This document shows, in pieces, positions 54,183 to 61,935 of a stretch of DNA of 64,000 nucleotides. The DNA is taken from assembly GCA_964479625.1 (NCBI GenBank), contig CAYZMS010000012.1, positions 51,338-115,337 on the forward strand. The letters are read 5' to 3'. A model generated the notes under the pieces. It searched no databases, was not told the DNA's origin, and was given only the letters and a program-made list of their open reading frames with translations. The number at the start of each line of letters is the position of its first letter. The first letter of the stretch is position 1. Made by a program: the position numbers and the translations under genes. Source of the stretch: CAYZMS01 sp964479625 (lineage in GTDB: Bacteria > Bacteroidota > Bacteroidia > Chitinophagales > Saprospiraceae).

Positions 54183-55391
54183 ATGATAGACCTGTTAGTT
54201 GTAGGTGGCGGTGCTGCGGGTTTTTTTGGAGCTATTCGAGCAGCAGAATTACACCCCGGCTGGCGCATTGTAATTTTGGAAAGGGGAAAATCCGTATTGG
54301 GAAAAGTAAGGGTTTCCGGGGGAGGTCGCTGTAATGTGACCCATGCCTGCTGGGACCCCGCTGAATTAGTGGAGCATTATCCACGTGGAAAACAGGAACT
54401 ATTGGGGCCCTTCCACCAATTTGCCTGTGGAGATATGGTGGCCTGGTTGAAGGAACGCGGGGTACCTACAAAAATTGAAGAGGACGGGCGTATGTTCCCA
54501 ACGACTGATAACTCCCAAACCATTATTGACTGTTTGACGGAAACGGCCAGCAGGAGTGGGGTAGAGGTCTGCCCCCAAACCCGGGTAGATAAACTAAGCC
54601 CTCCCGAAACGGCCAGCTTGCCATGGCGGGTTAAAACCTCCAAAGGCGTTTACACCACCCGAAATCTACTATTGGCCCCCGGTAGCAGTCCCGGTATTTG
54701 GCAACAATTAGAGCAGATAGGGCATACCGTGGTACCGGCTGTCCCTTCGCTTTTTACCTTTAATTGCCGGGATGAGCGCATCAGGGGGCTTCAGGGGCTT
54801 TCTGTGTCAGGGGCAACGGTAAGGATCAGGTCACATGGAATGGAATCTACCGGCCCCTTGTTGATCACTCACTGGGGCTTTAGCGGTCCGGCCATCCTGC
54901 GCCTCTCCGCCTGGGGTGCACGGGAGTTGCATGAGCTGGGTTACCAATTCTCCCTTTTGATTAACTGGGTATCCCAAAGCCAGGAACAGCTGGTAGCGAT
55001 TTTGAAAAAAACAGCTGTAGCACATCCTCAAAAACAATTACACAAACATCCACTTATGGATTTTCCCCAACGACTTTGGTCGCGCCTGGTCCTGACTTCA
55101 GGGGTCGAAGAGGGGCGCCGGTGGGGGGAGTTGGGACGTAAGTCTTTCCAAAAGCTGGCAGACCAACTAACCGCTTCTTCCTTTGGGATCGAAGGCAAGA
55201 GTACCTTCAAGGAAGAATTTGTCACTGCGGGAGGAGTCGACCTGAAAGAAGTGGATTTTCGTACCTTCGGTAGTAAACTACACCCCCGCTTGTACTTTGC
55301 CGGGGAAGTCTTAAATATTGATGCCGTTACTGGCGGCTTTAACTTTCAGGCTGCCTGGACGGGCGCCTATATTGCGGGAACTGCTGTTTAG
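54183..55391 (+). CDS. BaiN/YhiN-like FAD-dependent oxidoreductase (HI0933 family)
   Basis: 402-residue flavoprotein of the HI0933/BaiN family. The N-terminal dinucleotide-binding GGGAAGFFGAIRAAE, the RVSGGGRCNVTHA motif specific to this family and the C-terminal GEVLNIDAVTGGFNFQAAW with the FAD-contacting Gly pair are present. Related enzymes reduce or oxidise flavonoid or steroid substrates in some bacteria, but the substrate here is unknown. A 25-bp gap leads to the methyltransferase. Confidence 0.85.
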   Translation: MIDLLVVGGGAAGFFGAIRAAELHPGWRIVILERGKSVLGKVRVSGGGRCNVTHACWDPAELVEHYPRGKQELLGPFHQFACGDMVAWLKERGVPTKIEEDGRMFPTTDNSQTIIDCLTETASRSGVEVCPQTRVDKLSPPETASLPWRVKTSKGVYTTRNLLLAPGSSPGIWQQLEQIGHTVVPAVPSLFTFNCRDERIRGLQGLSVSGATVRIRSHGMESTGPLLITHWGFSGPAILRLSAWGARELHELGYQFSLLINWVSQSQEQLVAILKKTAVAHPQKQLHKHPLMDFPQRLWSRLVLTSGVEEGRRWGELGRKSFQKLADQLTASSFGIEGKSTFKEEFVTAGGVDLKEVDFRTFGSKLHPRLYFAGEVLNIDAVTGGFNFQAAWTGAYIAGTAV

Positions 55392-55416
55392 GTTATAGTT
55401 AACCCAAAATATCAAA

Positions 55417-56322
55417 ATGCCAGAAGTTCAATTTATCCATCAAACCCGATGTATGGTGTGCGGTAGTACGAACTTGAAAACCGCTTTCAAGGTAAAGGAT
55501 CATTCCATTAGTGGAGCCTTCTTCCCATTGGTAGATTGCCTGGATTGCGGATTGCGATTTACCCAGAATGCGCCGGATGCGGCTTCGATCGGGCCTTATT
55601 ACCAATCCGAGAATTATATCTCCCATTCGAATACCAAAAAAGGCATGGTCAATCAGTTGTACCACACCGCCCGAGAATGGATGCTCAAGCGAAAGCGAAA
55701 CCTGATCGAAAAGGAAGTCAAGGGAAAAAAGGTATTGGATGTTGGGTCAGGTACGGGGTACTTCCTTAATCATTTGAAGCAGCATGGATTTGAGACCCTG
55801 GGTGTTGAGGTAGATGAAGGAGCCAGACAATTCGCCAGGGATCAGTTCCATCTGGATGTCCGACCTACGGAGGACCTGGCAGAGGGCAGGATCGTCGGTA
55901 CCTTCGACGCCATTACCCTTTGGCATGTTCTGGAGCACCTGCATGACCCGCACACCTATCTGGAACGCATCTTTAATCTATTGGAAGCAGAAGGAGTGTT
56001 GATCATTGCAGTTCCCAATTTCAGCTCCCTGGATGCGGAGCACTACGGTGCAGAATGGGCTGCCTATGATGTGCCCCGGCATTTGTGGCACTTTAAACCG
56101 GAAACCCTGGAACGGCTGCTGTCGGATAAAGGTTCTCAACTGAAGAAAAAGAGCCGCCTTCCGCTCGACCCCTTTTACGTGGACCTGCTAAGTGAGCAAT
56201 ACAAAGCCTCGGGATCGGCGGGGGCCATTAAGGCTTTCTGGAAAGGAGGACAGTCCTATTTGCAAAGCTTGCAGAAAGTGGACCGGTCCAGCTCTGTGGT
56301 CTATATATTCGGGAAGGAATAA
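55417..56322 (+). CDS. SAM-dependent methyltransferase with zinc-ribbon-like N-terminus
   Basis: 301-residue class I methyltransferase. The N-terminal CMVCGS...DCLDCGLRF segment has two CxxC pairs of a zinc-ribbon type. The Rossmann motif I is VLDVGSGTGYFL and the acidic strand 2 is LGVEVDEGA; motif IV-like is DAITLWHVLEHLHDP. This arrangement (zinc ribbon plus Methyltransf_23 type) is seen in sugar- or small-molecule methyltransferases, but the acceptor is not evident. It converges with a thioredoxin-like gene (2 bp gap). Confidence 0.82.
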   Translation: MPEVQFIHQTRCMVCGSTNLKTAFKVKDHSISGAFFPLVDCLDCGLRFTQNAPDAASIGPYYQSENYISHSNTKKGMVNQLYHTAREWMLKRKRNLIEKEVKGKKVLDVGSGTGYFLNHLKQHGFETLGVEVDEGARQFARDQFHLDVRPTEDLAEGRIVGTFDAITLWHVLEHLHDPHTYLERIFNLLEAEGVLIIAVPNFSSLDAEHYGAEWAAYDVPRHLWHFKPETLERLLSDKGSQLKKKSRLPLDPFYVDLLSEQYKASGSAGAIKAFWKGGQSYLQSLQKVDRSSSVVYIFGKE

Positions 56323-56324
56323 AC

Positions 56325-56882
56325 TTACCTGTCCAGACGGGAAATATAAGTTCTTTCGAAAGTCGACCAGGGCACTCTGGTATAGGAACCGGAGCCGTAA
56401 TATGCTGCGATAGCATGGAAGGCGCCCGGTCTTTTATATCCTCCGAGTGATTGTAGGACGTTCATTTCTTCATCCAGGAATACCACACTGGGAAACCGAA
56501 GGCTACCGCGCAGCAATTCGTCGGCCAGTTCGTGATATCCGCGCTTACCGGAGCGGGCAAACCGGTAAACCTTACCTTTGTATTCCAATTCGTCCTGACA
56601 TTGGGCATTTAGCAGAACCGGATAAAAATTGGCATTTATGTATTCGGCAATCTCCGGATGACCATAGGTTTCCGCTTCCATTTTTTTGCACCACTCGCAC
56701 CATTCCGTGTAAATGGCAACAAAAACAGGGCGCTGGTCTGAAGCAACCTTGATTTGAGCTTCGCTCCAACTCATCCATTGAATGGCAGGTCCTTTTTCTA
56801 TATGGGTAGATTGAGCAGCCGCCGGCACACTGATACCCCAAGCTGTTGAAAGTAGGGTGCTCAGTACAATTACTTTTTTCAT
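56325..56882 (-). CDS. Exported thioredoxin-fold protein with WCEWC motif
   Basis: 185-residue periplasmic thioredoxin-fold protein: signal peptide (from the ATG at 56882, ending AAAQS), then YTEWCEWCKKME (CxxC) and the cis-Pro-type loop RFPSVVFLDEE. It resembles thiol-disulfide proteins of the DsbD-C/DUF255-like type. The frame extends 25 codons upstream of 56882, but those lack signal character. A GGAGG sits just before the ATG. Role unknown; probably reductant for an envelope protein. Confidence 0.78.
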   Translation of the reverse strand: MKKVIVLSTLLSTAWGISVPAAAQSTHIEKGPAIQWMSWSEAQIKVASDQRPVFVAIYTEWCEWCKKMEAETYGHPEIAEYINANFYPVLLNAQCQDELEYKGKVYRFARSGKRGYHELADELLRGSLRFPSVVFLDEEMNVLQSLGGYKRPGAFHAIAAYYGSGSYTRVPWSTFERTYISRLDR

Positions 56883-57013
56883 TCCTCCATTCCTTTTTTT
56901 GACGATGGGATACCGTTCTCTAAACAAATCCCAACGTCTAAGTAACAAAAAGGCCATTTGCTTTATAAGCTCCAGGGGCTATTTTAAAGCAAGTTTAACG
57001 CTTACCTATGTTA

Positions 57014-58042
57014 TCATTTTCGAATATGATAGTGCAAGCGATCACCTTCTAGCTGAAAGGAACGGGCAGGAGGGGTGGGGGGCAGGGGAGCGGGTATTCC
57101 ATTGGGCAGGACAGCCTGACCATGAAACACCCAGGCTTCGTCCCATAGATCCTGCTCCAGGAAGGACTGTAACAAGGCCACTCCGCCTTCTACCAGAAGG
57201 GTTCCCACCTTGCGTTCATGCAGATCTTTTAAGAGGGGCTTTAGATCCTTTCCTGCGAAAGGAAGGAGCACGTTCGAGATCGCAGCGGAAAGGTGGGGAA
57301 TAGGTTGTTTGGAATACACCAGACTCGGTTGCTGGTCAGTGAACACCTTATGGTCAAAAGGGATTTTCCCTTCCCGGTCCAGCACAACGCGAAGGGGGGA
57401 CTTCCCAAAGTAAAGGCGGTTGGTCAGTTCCGGATTATCACTGATAGCTGTTTGTGTACCTATTAGAATAGCATCCGTTTTCGCCCGGAATTGGTGGACC
57501 AGGCGTTTGGAAAAAGCATTGGTGATCCAGAACCTGGTGCGGTCAGCCGGAGCAAAATGACCGTCAGCAGAGATGGCCATTTTAAGGCTTACGTAGGGGC
57601 GATCCCTGCTAACGTAAACTGTTCGGGGCTTGGCGAGCTCCATTCCTTCCTCTTGAAGCAATCCGGTGATCACCTCGACGCCGGCAGCCCGCAAGATCTC
57701 CACTCCGCGTCCGTTCACTTCCGGGCTTTGGTCCAGGGCGGAAATGACCACGCGGGGAATGCGATTTTCAAGTATGAGACTGGTACAGGGCGGAGTTTTC
57801 CCGTGGAAACAGCAGGGTTCCAGCGAAACGAATAGGGTGGATAGCGAAATAAGCGACTTATCCTTTTTTTTAACCGAAGCCACTGCCTGCACCTCTGCAT
57901 GTGGCCCTCCGTATTGCGCATGAAAACCCTCTCCAATAATCCGGTCCTGATACACTAGAACGGCTCCTACCATAGGGTTGGGGGAAACCCTCCCTTCTCC
58001 CAGACGGGCCAGGTCAAAACAACGATGCATATAATTATCCAC
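57014..58042 (-). CDS. ribD: Bifunctional riboflavin biosynthesis protein RibD
   Basis: 342-residue bifunctional enzyme of riboflavin synthesis: N-terminal pyrimidine deaminase (about 1-145) and C-terminal reductase (about 150-342). Zinc-binding HAEV and EPCCFHGKTPPC are the deaminase signature; the reductase half has SLKMAISADGHFA, TRFWITN and GTLLVEGGVALLQSFL. The start is a GTG at 58042 (M-D-N-Y-M-H-R), which matches the usual N-terminus; an ATG four codons later is the alternative. Confidence 0.92.
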   Translation of the reverse strand: MDNYMHRCFDLARLGEGRVSPNPMVGAVLVYQDRIIGEGFHAQYGGPHAEVQAVASVKKKDKSLISLSTLFVSLEPCCFHGKTPPCTSLILENRIPRVVISALDQSPEVNGRGVEILRAAGVEVITGLLQEEGMELAKPRTVYVSRDRPYVSLKMAISADGHFAPADRTRFWITNAFSKRLVHQFRAKTDAILIGTQTAISDNPELTNRLYFGKSPLRVVLDREGKIPFDHKVFTDQQPSLVYSKQPIPHLSAAISNVLLPFAGKDLKPLLKDLHERKVGTLLVEGGVALLQSFLEQDLWDEAWVFHGQAVLPNGIPAPLPPTPPARSFQLEGDRLHYHIRK

Positions 58043-58096
58043 AGAATCCCAACTTGTTTAAAAAAAGTTTTAAGAGTACCCTTTCGAACAACTATA

Positions 58097-58104
58097 TAAT
58101 TTTG
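58097..58104 (+). promoter_or_regulatory. Bacteroidota promoter -7 box (TAATTTTG)
   Basis: Perfect TAnnTTTG, 172 bp upstream of the AP2 gene start, implying a leader of about 165 nt. No clear -33 TTG. Confidence 0.45.
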
Positions 58105-58276
58105 TACCTTGCACTACAACAAGATACACGCACGTCGACCGAAAGAGTTCAAAATCGCTTCACTCCACCATACTTTAACTAAAGAAAAGGTTCCCTGGTT
58201 TAACAAAAACGTTCCCGCCTGCTGAGTCGGGCCTTCGCATACATCAAACCCTATTTTCTAACCAACTTCTTTACGC

Positions 58277-58828
58277 GTGTTATACAAGGTAAAATTAAAA
58301 AATGCAGATGACCACGTCCTTTTGGACGATAAGGTCTACGAGTATCTAACCACTGACCCTTTTCTTGTTAAGGTGGACTTTATCAACAATTTGCGTAAAC
58401 ACTCCAGCGGTTGCGCAGTTTTTCAGAAGACCTGGAAAAAAGCGGACGGAGGCTACAAAACGCAAACGATCTATTTGCACAAGCACATAGCGGAAAAATT
58501 TTTAGGGGAAAGCAAGTCCGGCAGCAAGAACCTGGTTGGGGCAAAGAACGGCAATAAACTGGATTGCCGACTGGAAAACCTGGTGTATCGTTCTCGTTCC
58601 GTTGCCAGCCGCAAGCGCAAAACCAGCAGCAGGGTAGGGTATACCGGGGTTTATAAGGAAAATAACCGCTACCGGGCCGTAATCTCGGTCAATCGAAAAT
58701 CCATGCACATTGGAATGTTCGCCACCGCTGAAGAAGCTGCTATGGCCTACAACAAAATGTCCCGCAAACTCTACGGGGAGGATGGCAAGGTCAATGTGAT
58801 TAAGCAATCCGGAAGTGAGGAGGAGTAG
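58277..58828 (+). CDS. AP2-domain protein with HNH-like N-terminal module
   Basis: 183 residues. The C-terminal part (about 115-178) is an AP2/ERF-type DNA-binding domain (GYTGVYKENNRYRAVISVNR, then GMFATAEEAAMAYNKMSRKLYG). The region before it (about 60-108) follows the layout of HNH_3-type homing endonucleases, YLHKHIAEKF then AKNGNKLDCRLENLVYRS, but has Ala-Lys where the catalytic HK/H-N is usually found, so it may be inactive. GTG start, no ATG nearby upstream. It is separate from mobile sequences and looks intact, so a domesticated regulator is plausible. Confidence 0.72.
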   Translation: MLYKVKLKNADDHVLLDDKVYEYLTTDPFLVKVDFINNLRKHSSGCAVFQKTWKKADGGYKTQTIYLHKHIAEKFLGESKSGSKNLVGAKNGNKLDCRLENLVYRSRSVASRKRKTSSRVGYTGVYKENNRYRAVISVNRKSMHIGMFATAEEAAMAYNKMSRKLYGEDGKVNVIKQSGSEEE

Positions 58829-58875
58829 GGTAGGGCGGAGCGAGCATGGTGTATTTGGAAAACGCTAAATGCTAT

Positions 58876-58911
58876 AGTACCTGGCATTCCATGTACTGAA
58901 TACCAGGCACT
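58876..58911. terminator. Bidirectional hairpin between convergent genes
   Basis: AGTACCTGG (58876-58884) pairs with CCAGGCACT (58903-58911) with one mismatch; an inner ATTC/GAAT pair adds to it. ATTTT follows. It separates the AP2 and mnmD genes. Confidence 0.6.
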
Positions 58912-58918
58912 ATTTTCT

Positions 58919-59602
58919 CTATTTCACCGCCCTGATCATTTCCCGTTTGCCAGGCGGACCGGGCAGGGTTTCCAGTTCGAACCCTATGCCTTTAAGGGTG
59001 CGTTTCACCACGCCTTTGGCACAGTAGGTGACCAGGGCTCCGCCGGGCAATAGGGTCTCGTACATCTTTTCCAGCAAAGGTACCTCCCAGGCTTCGGGAT
59101 GGGCTGAAGGGGCAAAGGCATCGAAAAACACCAAGTGGAAGTATTCCCCCGGGTAGGGGTATTCGTGGAAATCGCTGCCGGATTTAAGGAGGGTAAAATT
59201 ATCCCCGTAGGCGTGTGCTTCCTCCCAGCTATCTTCATGGAACCGCAGGAAGGTACCTTCTTCTTCAGCGGCTTTCAACTGAGTCGGATAATTCAGTTTT
59301 CGAATCTTCTCCAATGGCATTGGGTAGTGTTCGATCCCGGTATATTGAATTGGAGTCGTACGGTTTCTGCTTTCCAGGTAGGTCAGAAAAGCATTTAATC
59401 CACTGCCGAAGCCCAATTCGAGTATATTCAGAGAATTCTGGACCAACAACTGAGGGTACAGACCTGCCCCGATAAAAACATGTCTGGATTCCTGTATGGC
59501 TCCATATTTGGAGTGATAGCTTACGCCGAAACGCTCGGAAAGCACAGAGTGGGAGCCATCTTGGGTAATAAACAGGTGTACGTCTTTGGCTTCTTCCTGC
59601 AT
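58919..59602 (-). CDS. mnmD: tRNA 5-methylaminomethyl-2-thiouridine methyltransferase MnmD
   Basis: 227-residue DUF752-type SAM methyltransferase for the last step of (c)mnm5s2U formation at the wobble base of tRNA. The N-terminal DGSHSVLSERFGVSYHSKYGAIQES and LELGFGSGLNA (SAM motif I) are characteristic, as is FFDAFAPSAHPEAW in the middle. The Met at 59602 (MQEEAKDVHLF) was chosen; the longer frame has a cysteine-rich start that overlaps the upstream small lipoprotein gene. Confidence 0.88.
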   Translation of the reverse strand: MQEEAKDVHLFITQDGSHSVLSERFGVSYHSKYGAIQESRHVFIGAGLYPQLLVQNSLNILELGFGSGLNAFLTYLESRNRTTPIQYTGIEHYPMPLEKIRKLNYPTQLKAAEEEGTFLRFHEDSWEEAHAYGDNFTLLKSGSDFHEYPYPGEYFHLVFFDAFAPSAHPEAWEVPLLEKMYETLLPGGALVTYCAKGVVKRTLKGIGFELETLPGPPGKREMIRAVK

Positions 59603-59630
59603 GGGAATAGAAAGGTAAGGAAGGCCTGGA

Positions 59631-59774
59631 TTAGAACAACAGTAACAGCATTTGGAAAGCCGCACTTAATCCGTCTTCGATGGAAAAATTAGAAGGACAA
59701 CCATATCCTCGGTTACAAGCCGTTGTAGAAAGTAAGATGATGGACAGCACTAGTAAGGCAGTTCTCTTTTTCAT
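59631..59774 (-). CDS. Small lipoprotein, 47 residues, upstream of mnmD
   Basis: A short ORF missed by length cut-offs. It encodes a 47-residue protein with a full type II signal peptide: MKKRTALLVLSIILLSTTAC, lipobox STTAC with Cys20, then NRGYGCPSNFSIEDGL and a hydrophobic tail. It begins with ATG 59774 and ends with TAA at 59631-59633, 28 bp upstream of the mnmD start on the same strand. A perfect TAnnTTTG box (59845-59852) lies 70 bp upstream. The NRGYGCP core looks conserved-family-like, but I cannot name one. Confidence 0.65.
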   Translation of the reverse strand: MKKRTALLVLSIILLSTTACNRGYGCPSNFSIEDGLSAAFQMLLLLF

Positions 59775-59844
59775 ACGGTCTAATTTCAATTTTTTTCAAC
59801 CTGAGATTCGTAGCCAAAACGTTTAGGCATTTGCTCCTAGTATA

Positions 59845-59852
59845 CAAAGGTA
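59845..59852 (-). promoter_or_regulatory. Bacteroidota promoter -7 box (TACCTTTG)
   Basis: Perfect TAnnTTTG on the minus strand, 70 bp upstream of the small lipoprotein ATG; it probably serves the lipoprotein-mnmD pair. Confidence 0.5.
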
Positions 59853-59906
59853 AGAAAACCGCAAAAGGTTATAGGAGTGGCTGATTATTTTCTAATTTTA
59901 GGCCTG

Positions 59907-59962
59907 CTTTAAGGGAGCCGCTTTGCAAAGCAGTCCGGGCATGAACCTTTGGCCCCTTAAAG
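59907..59962 (+). promoter_or_regulatory. Structured leader hairpin upstream of pdhB
   Basis: A 9-bp perfect stem (CTTTAAGGG 59907-59915 with CCCTTAAAG 59954-59962) encloses a 38-nt interior with a further internal pairing (CAAAG with CTTTG). It lies 33 bp before the pdhB ATG, in the probable 5' untranslated region. Confidence 0.4.
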
Positions 59963-59995
59963 AGTCTAAATAAGAACGATCAAACAATTCAGCAG

Positions 59996-60976
59996 ATGGC
60001 AAGAGAGTTGGCCTTACGAGATGCCTTGAACGAGGCAATGATTGAAGAAATGCGTCGCGATGACCGCGTTTTCCTGATGGGGGAGGAGGTAGCCGAATAT
60101 AATGGTGCCTATAAGGTGAGCCGAGGTATGTTGGACGAATTCGGGCCTGATCGGGTGATCGATACGCCCATTGCAGAGCTTGGCTTTGCCGGCATTGGGG
60201 TTGGAGCGGCTATGAACGGTCTCAAACCCATAGTTGAATTTATGACCTGGAATTTCGCCGTTCTGGCCTTTGACCAGATTGTAAATAACGCTGCCAAAAC
60301 CCTGTCCCAATCGGCCGGCCAATACCGTTGCCCAATAGTCTTCCGCGGGCCTTCCGGTTCTGCCGGGCAACTGGCCCAGCAGCACTCCCAAACTTTCGAA
60401 AGCTGGATGGCCAATATCCCGGGCCTGAAGGTCATCAGTTGTATTGACCCTGCAGATTCGAAAGGCTTGCTAAAATCGGCGATCCGCGATGAGGATCCCA
60501 TTTGCTTTATGGAATCAGAGCTCATGTATGGCCATAAGGGAGTAGTACCGGAGGAGGAATACCTGGTTCCCATCGGCAAAGCCATTGTGCGCCGGGAAGG
60601 AACAGATGTGACCCTGGTTTCCTTCAACAAGATGGTACTGGAAGCCCTGGATGCGGCCGAGGAGCTGGCCAAGGAAGGCATTTCCGCCGAGGTCATCGAC
60701 CTGCGGACCATCCGCCCGCTGGATCACAAAATGATCGTCCAATCCGTTAAAAAGACCAACCGCCTGGTCGTAGTCGATGAATCCTGGCCATTCGCTGGGG
60801 TCTCGGCAGAAGTAGCTTACGAAATCCAAAAATACGCCTTCGATTACCTGGACGCACCGGTAACCCGGGTCAATGCGGCCGATACTTCCCTGGGGTATTC
60901 TGAGGTATTCGTAAAGGAATTCCTACCCAATCCGGAGAAGATCATCAAGGCGGTGAATGCGGTGCTATATCGATAG
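59996..60976 (+). CDS. pdhB: Pyruvate dehydrogenase E1 component, beta subunit
   Basis: 326-residue beta subunit of the 2-oxoacid dehydrogenase E1 (alpha2beta2 type), which with E1-alpha, thiamine pyrophosphate and E2/E3 makes acetyl-CoA from pyruvate. Signatures: RVFLMGEEVAEYNGAYKVSRG, DTPIAELGFAGIGVGAAMNG, the Gln-rich GQLAQQHSQ segment, and the C-terminal RVNAADTSLGYSEVFVKEFLPN. pdhA is not adjacent in the window, so it is encoded elsewhere. A structured leader precedes it. Confidence 0.92.
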   Translation: MARELALRDALNEAMIEEMRRDDRVFLMGEEVAEYNGAYKVSRGMLDEFGPDRVIDTPIAELGFAGIGVGAAMNGLKPIVEFMTWNFAVLAFDQIVNNAAKTLSQSAGQYRCPIVFRGPSGSAGQLAQQHSQTFESWMANIPGLKVISCIDPADSKGLLKSAIRDEDPICFMESELMYGHKGVVPEEEYLVPIGKAIVRREGTDVTLVSFNKMVLEALDAAEELAKEGISAEVIDLRTIRPLDHKMIVQSVKKTNRLVVVDESWPFAGVSAEVAYEIQKYAFDYLDAPVTRVNAADTSLGYSEVFVKEFLPNPEKIIKAVNAVLYR

Positions 60977-61012
60977 TACTGGGTTTCCTGTAGCACTTCG
61001 TTGCTTCCTCCT

Positions 61013-61029
61013 GGGAAGCTTTAAAATGG
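61013..61029 (+). terminator. Short hairpin after pdhB
   Basis: GCTTCC (61013-61018) pairs with GGAAGC (61024-61029) across a 5-nt loop and is followed by TTT. A weak terminator for pdhB. Confidence 0.4.
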
Positions 61030-61197
61030 AATTTCTTGTCTTCCAGGTCAATTTTATTGCTTTAAGTTAAGTTCATTAATGGATACAGTTTTCGGAATGG
61101 TCTCCTGCGGAACGCAGAAGCTTTAGTATGTTCTACTGCTTTTCTCTTTTGGCAGTATTAATTTTTTAAAAAAATATCGGAACACTTAGGAAAACAT

Positions 61198-61440
61198 TCA
61201 TATTTCCTTTTTTTCTGTTTTCTTAGACGGAAGTTCTGCAAATGTAGCTAAACAAACAAAATCTATTTCACTATCTTCTATAAAACCTATATCATATATT
61301 TTGTAATCGGTCGACTCTAAGTCTTGGAAGAAGCTATTTAAATCTGTCACATCAAACCCACCAAGTCTATAGAACGTCATTGTTGTTTGATTAAAGACTA
61401 TAATAATAACTACACTCTCCAAATAGTTCCGCTTGACCGT
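61198..61440 (-). pseudogene. C-terminal remnant of an unknown gene at a mobile junction
   Basis: Open frame ending in LPSKKTEKKEI at 61198. Only the part downstream of about 61440 looks like coding sequence (KRNYLESVVIIIVF and GGFDVTDLNSFFQDLE). Upstream, the frame is antisense to the transposase fragment. This looks like the end of a gene cut by an insertion. Family unknown; AT-rich compared with the flanking operons. Confidence 0.35.
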
Positions 61441-61455
61441 GAGACTTTTGCTTAA

Positions 61456-61716
61456 ATAGTCAGTGAGCGTCCCAACCAAGAGGTAGTGGATATGATTCAA
61501 GTGGTGCAACGCGATGATGATCTGCGCTGTGGCTACAAGCGGATGACTGCTTATTTGCACTTGCGGGGGTATCAAATCAATCACAAAAAAGTATATCGCC
61601 TGATGTTGGCAAACGATCTGCTATTGAGTCGATTAGCCAGAGTGGACCGCAGATATGTAACCCACAGATGTGCCCCAAGGTCTGTACATTTATTAAACGC
61701 TTGGGGTGGCGGGTAG
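61456..61716 (+). pseudogene. IS3-family transposase (OrfB) fragment
   Basis: The reading frame from 61456 gives SERPNQEVVDMI, then CGYKRMTAYLHLRGYQINHK and KVYRLMLANDLL, which is the HTH_21 region that precedes the integrase core in IS3-family OrfB proteins. The catalytic DDE part is missing: the sequence departs from it after about residue 75 and ends at 61716. So it is a remnant, not an active element. No terminal repeats were seen. Confidence 0.7.
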
Positions 61717-61733
61717 GTAATCGTCTTGTAATC

Positions 61734-61752
61734 CCTGCCTGCGGCAGGCAGG
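61734..61752. repeat. Perfect 19-bp palindrome (CCTGCCTG...CAGGCAGG)
   Basis: CCTGCCTG (61734-61741), CGG, CAGGCAGG (61745-61752). GC-rich in an AT-rich setting and close to the transposase fragment, in the style of REP-like elements. Copy number in the genome cannot be judged here. Confidence 0.55.
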
Positions 61753-61935
61753 CGCTACTGCTCTTATACTTTCCTGTTGTAAGTAATGCTAAAAATGAAG
61801 CTGAATATAAGTCAGAAAATGTATTTTGATTAATAACGTTGGTAGAAAATGGTCACTTGAAAGATGGTTTTGTAGATTTAATGATAAATTAATCTAACTC
61901 AATCTTTAAAACATTATCTTTAATAAAACATTAAA

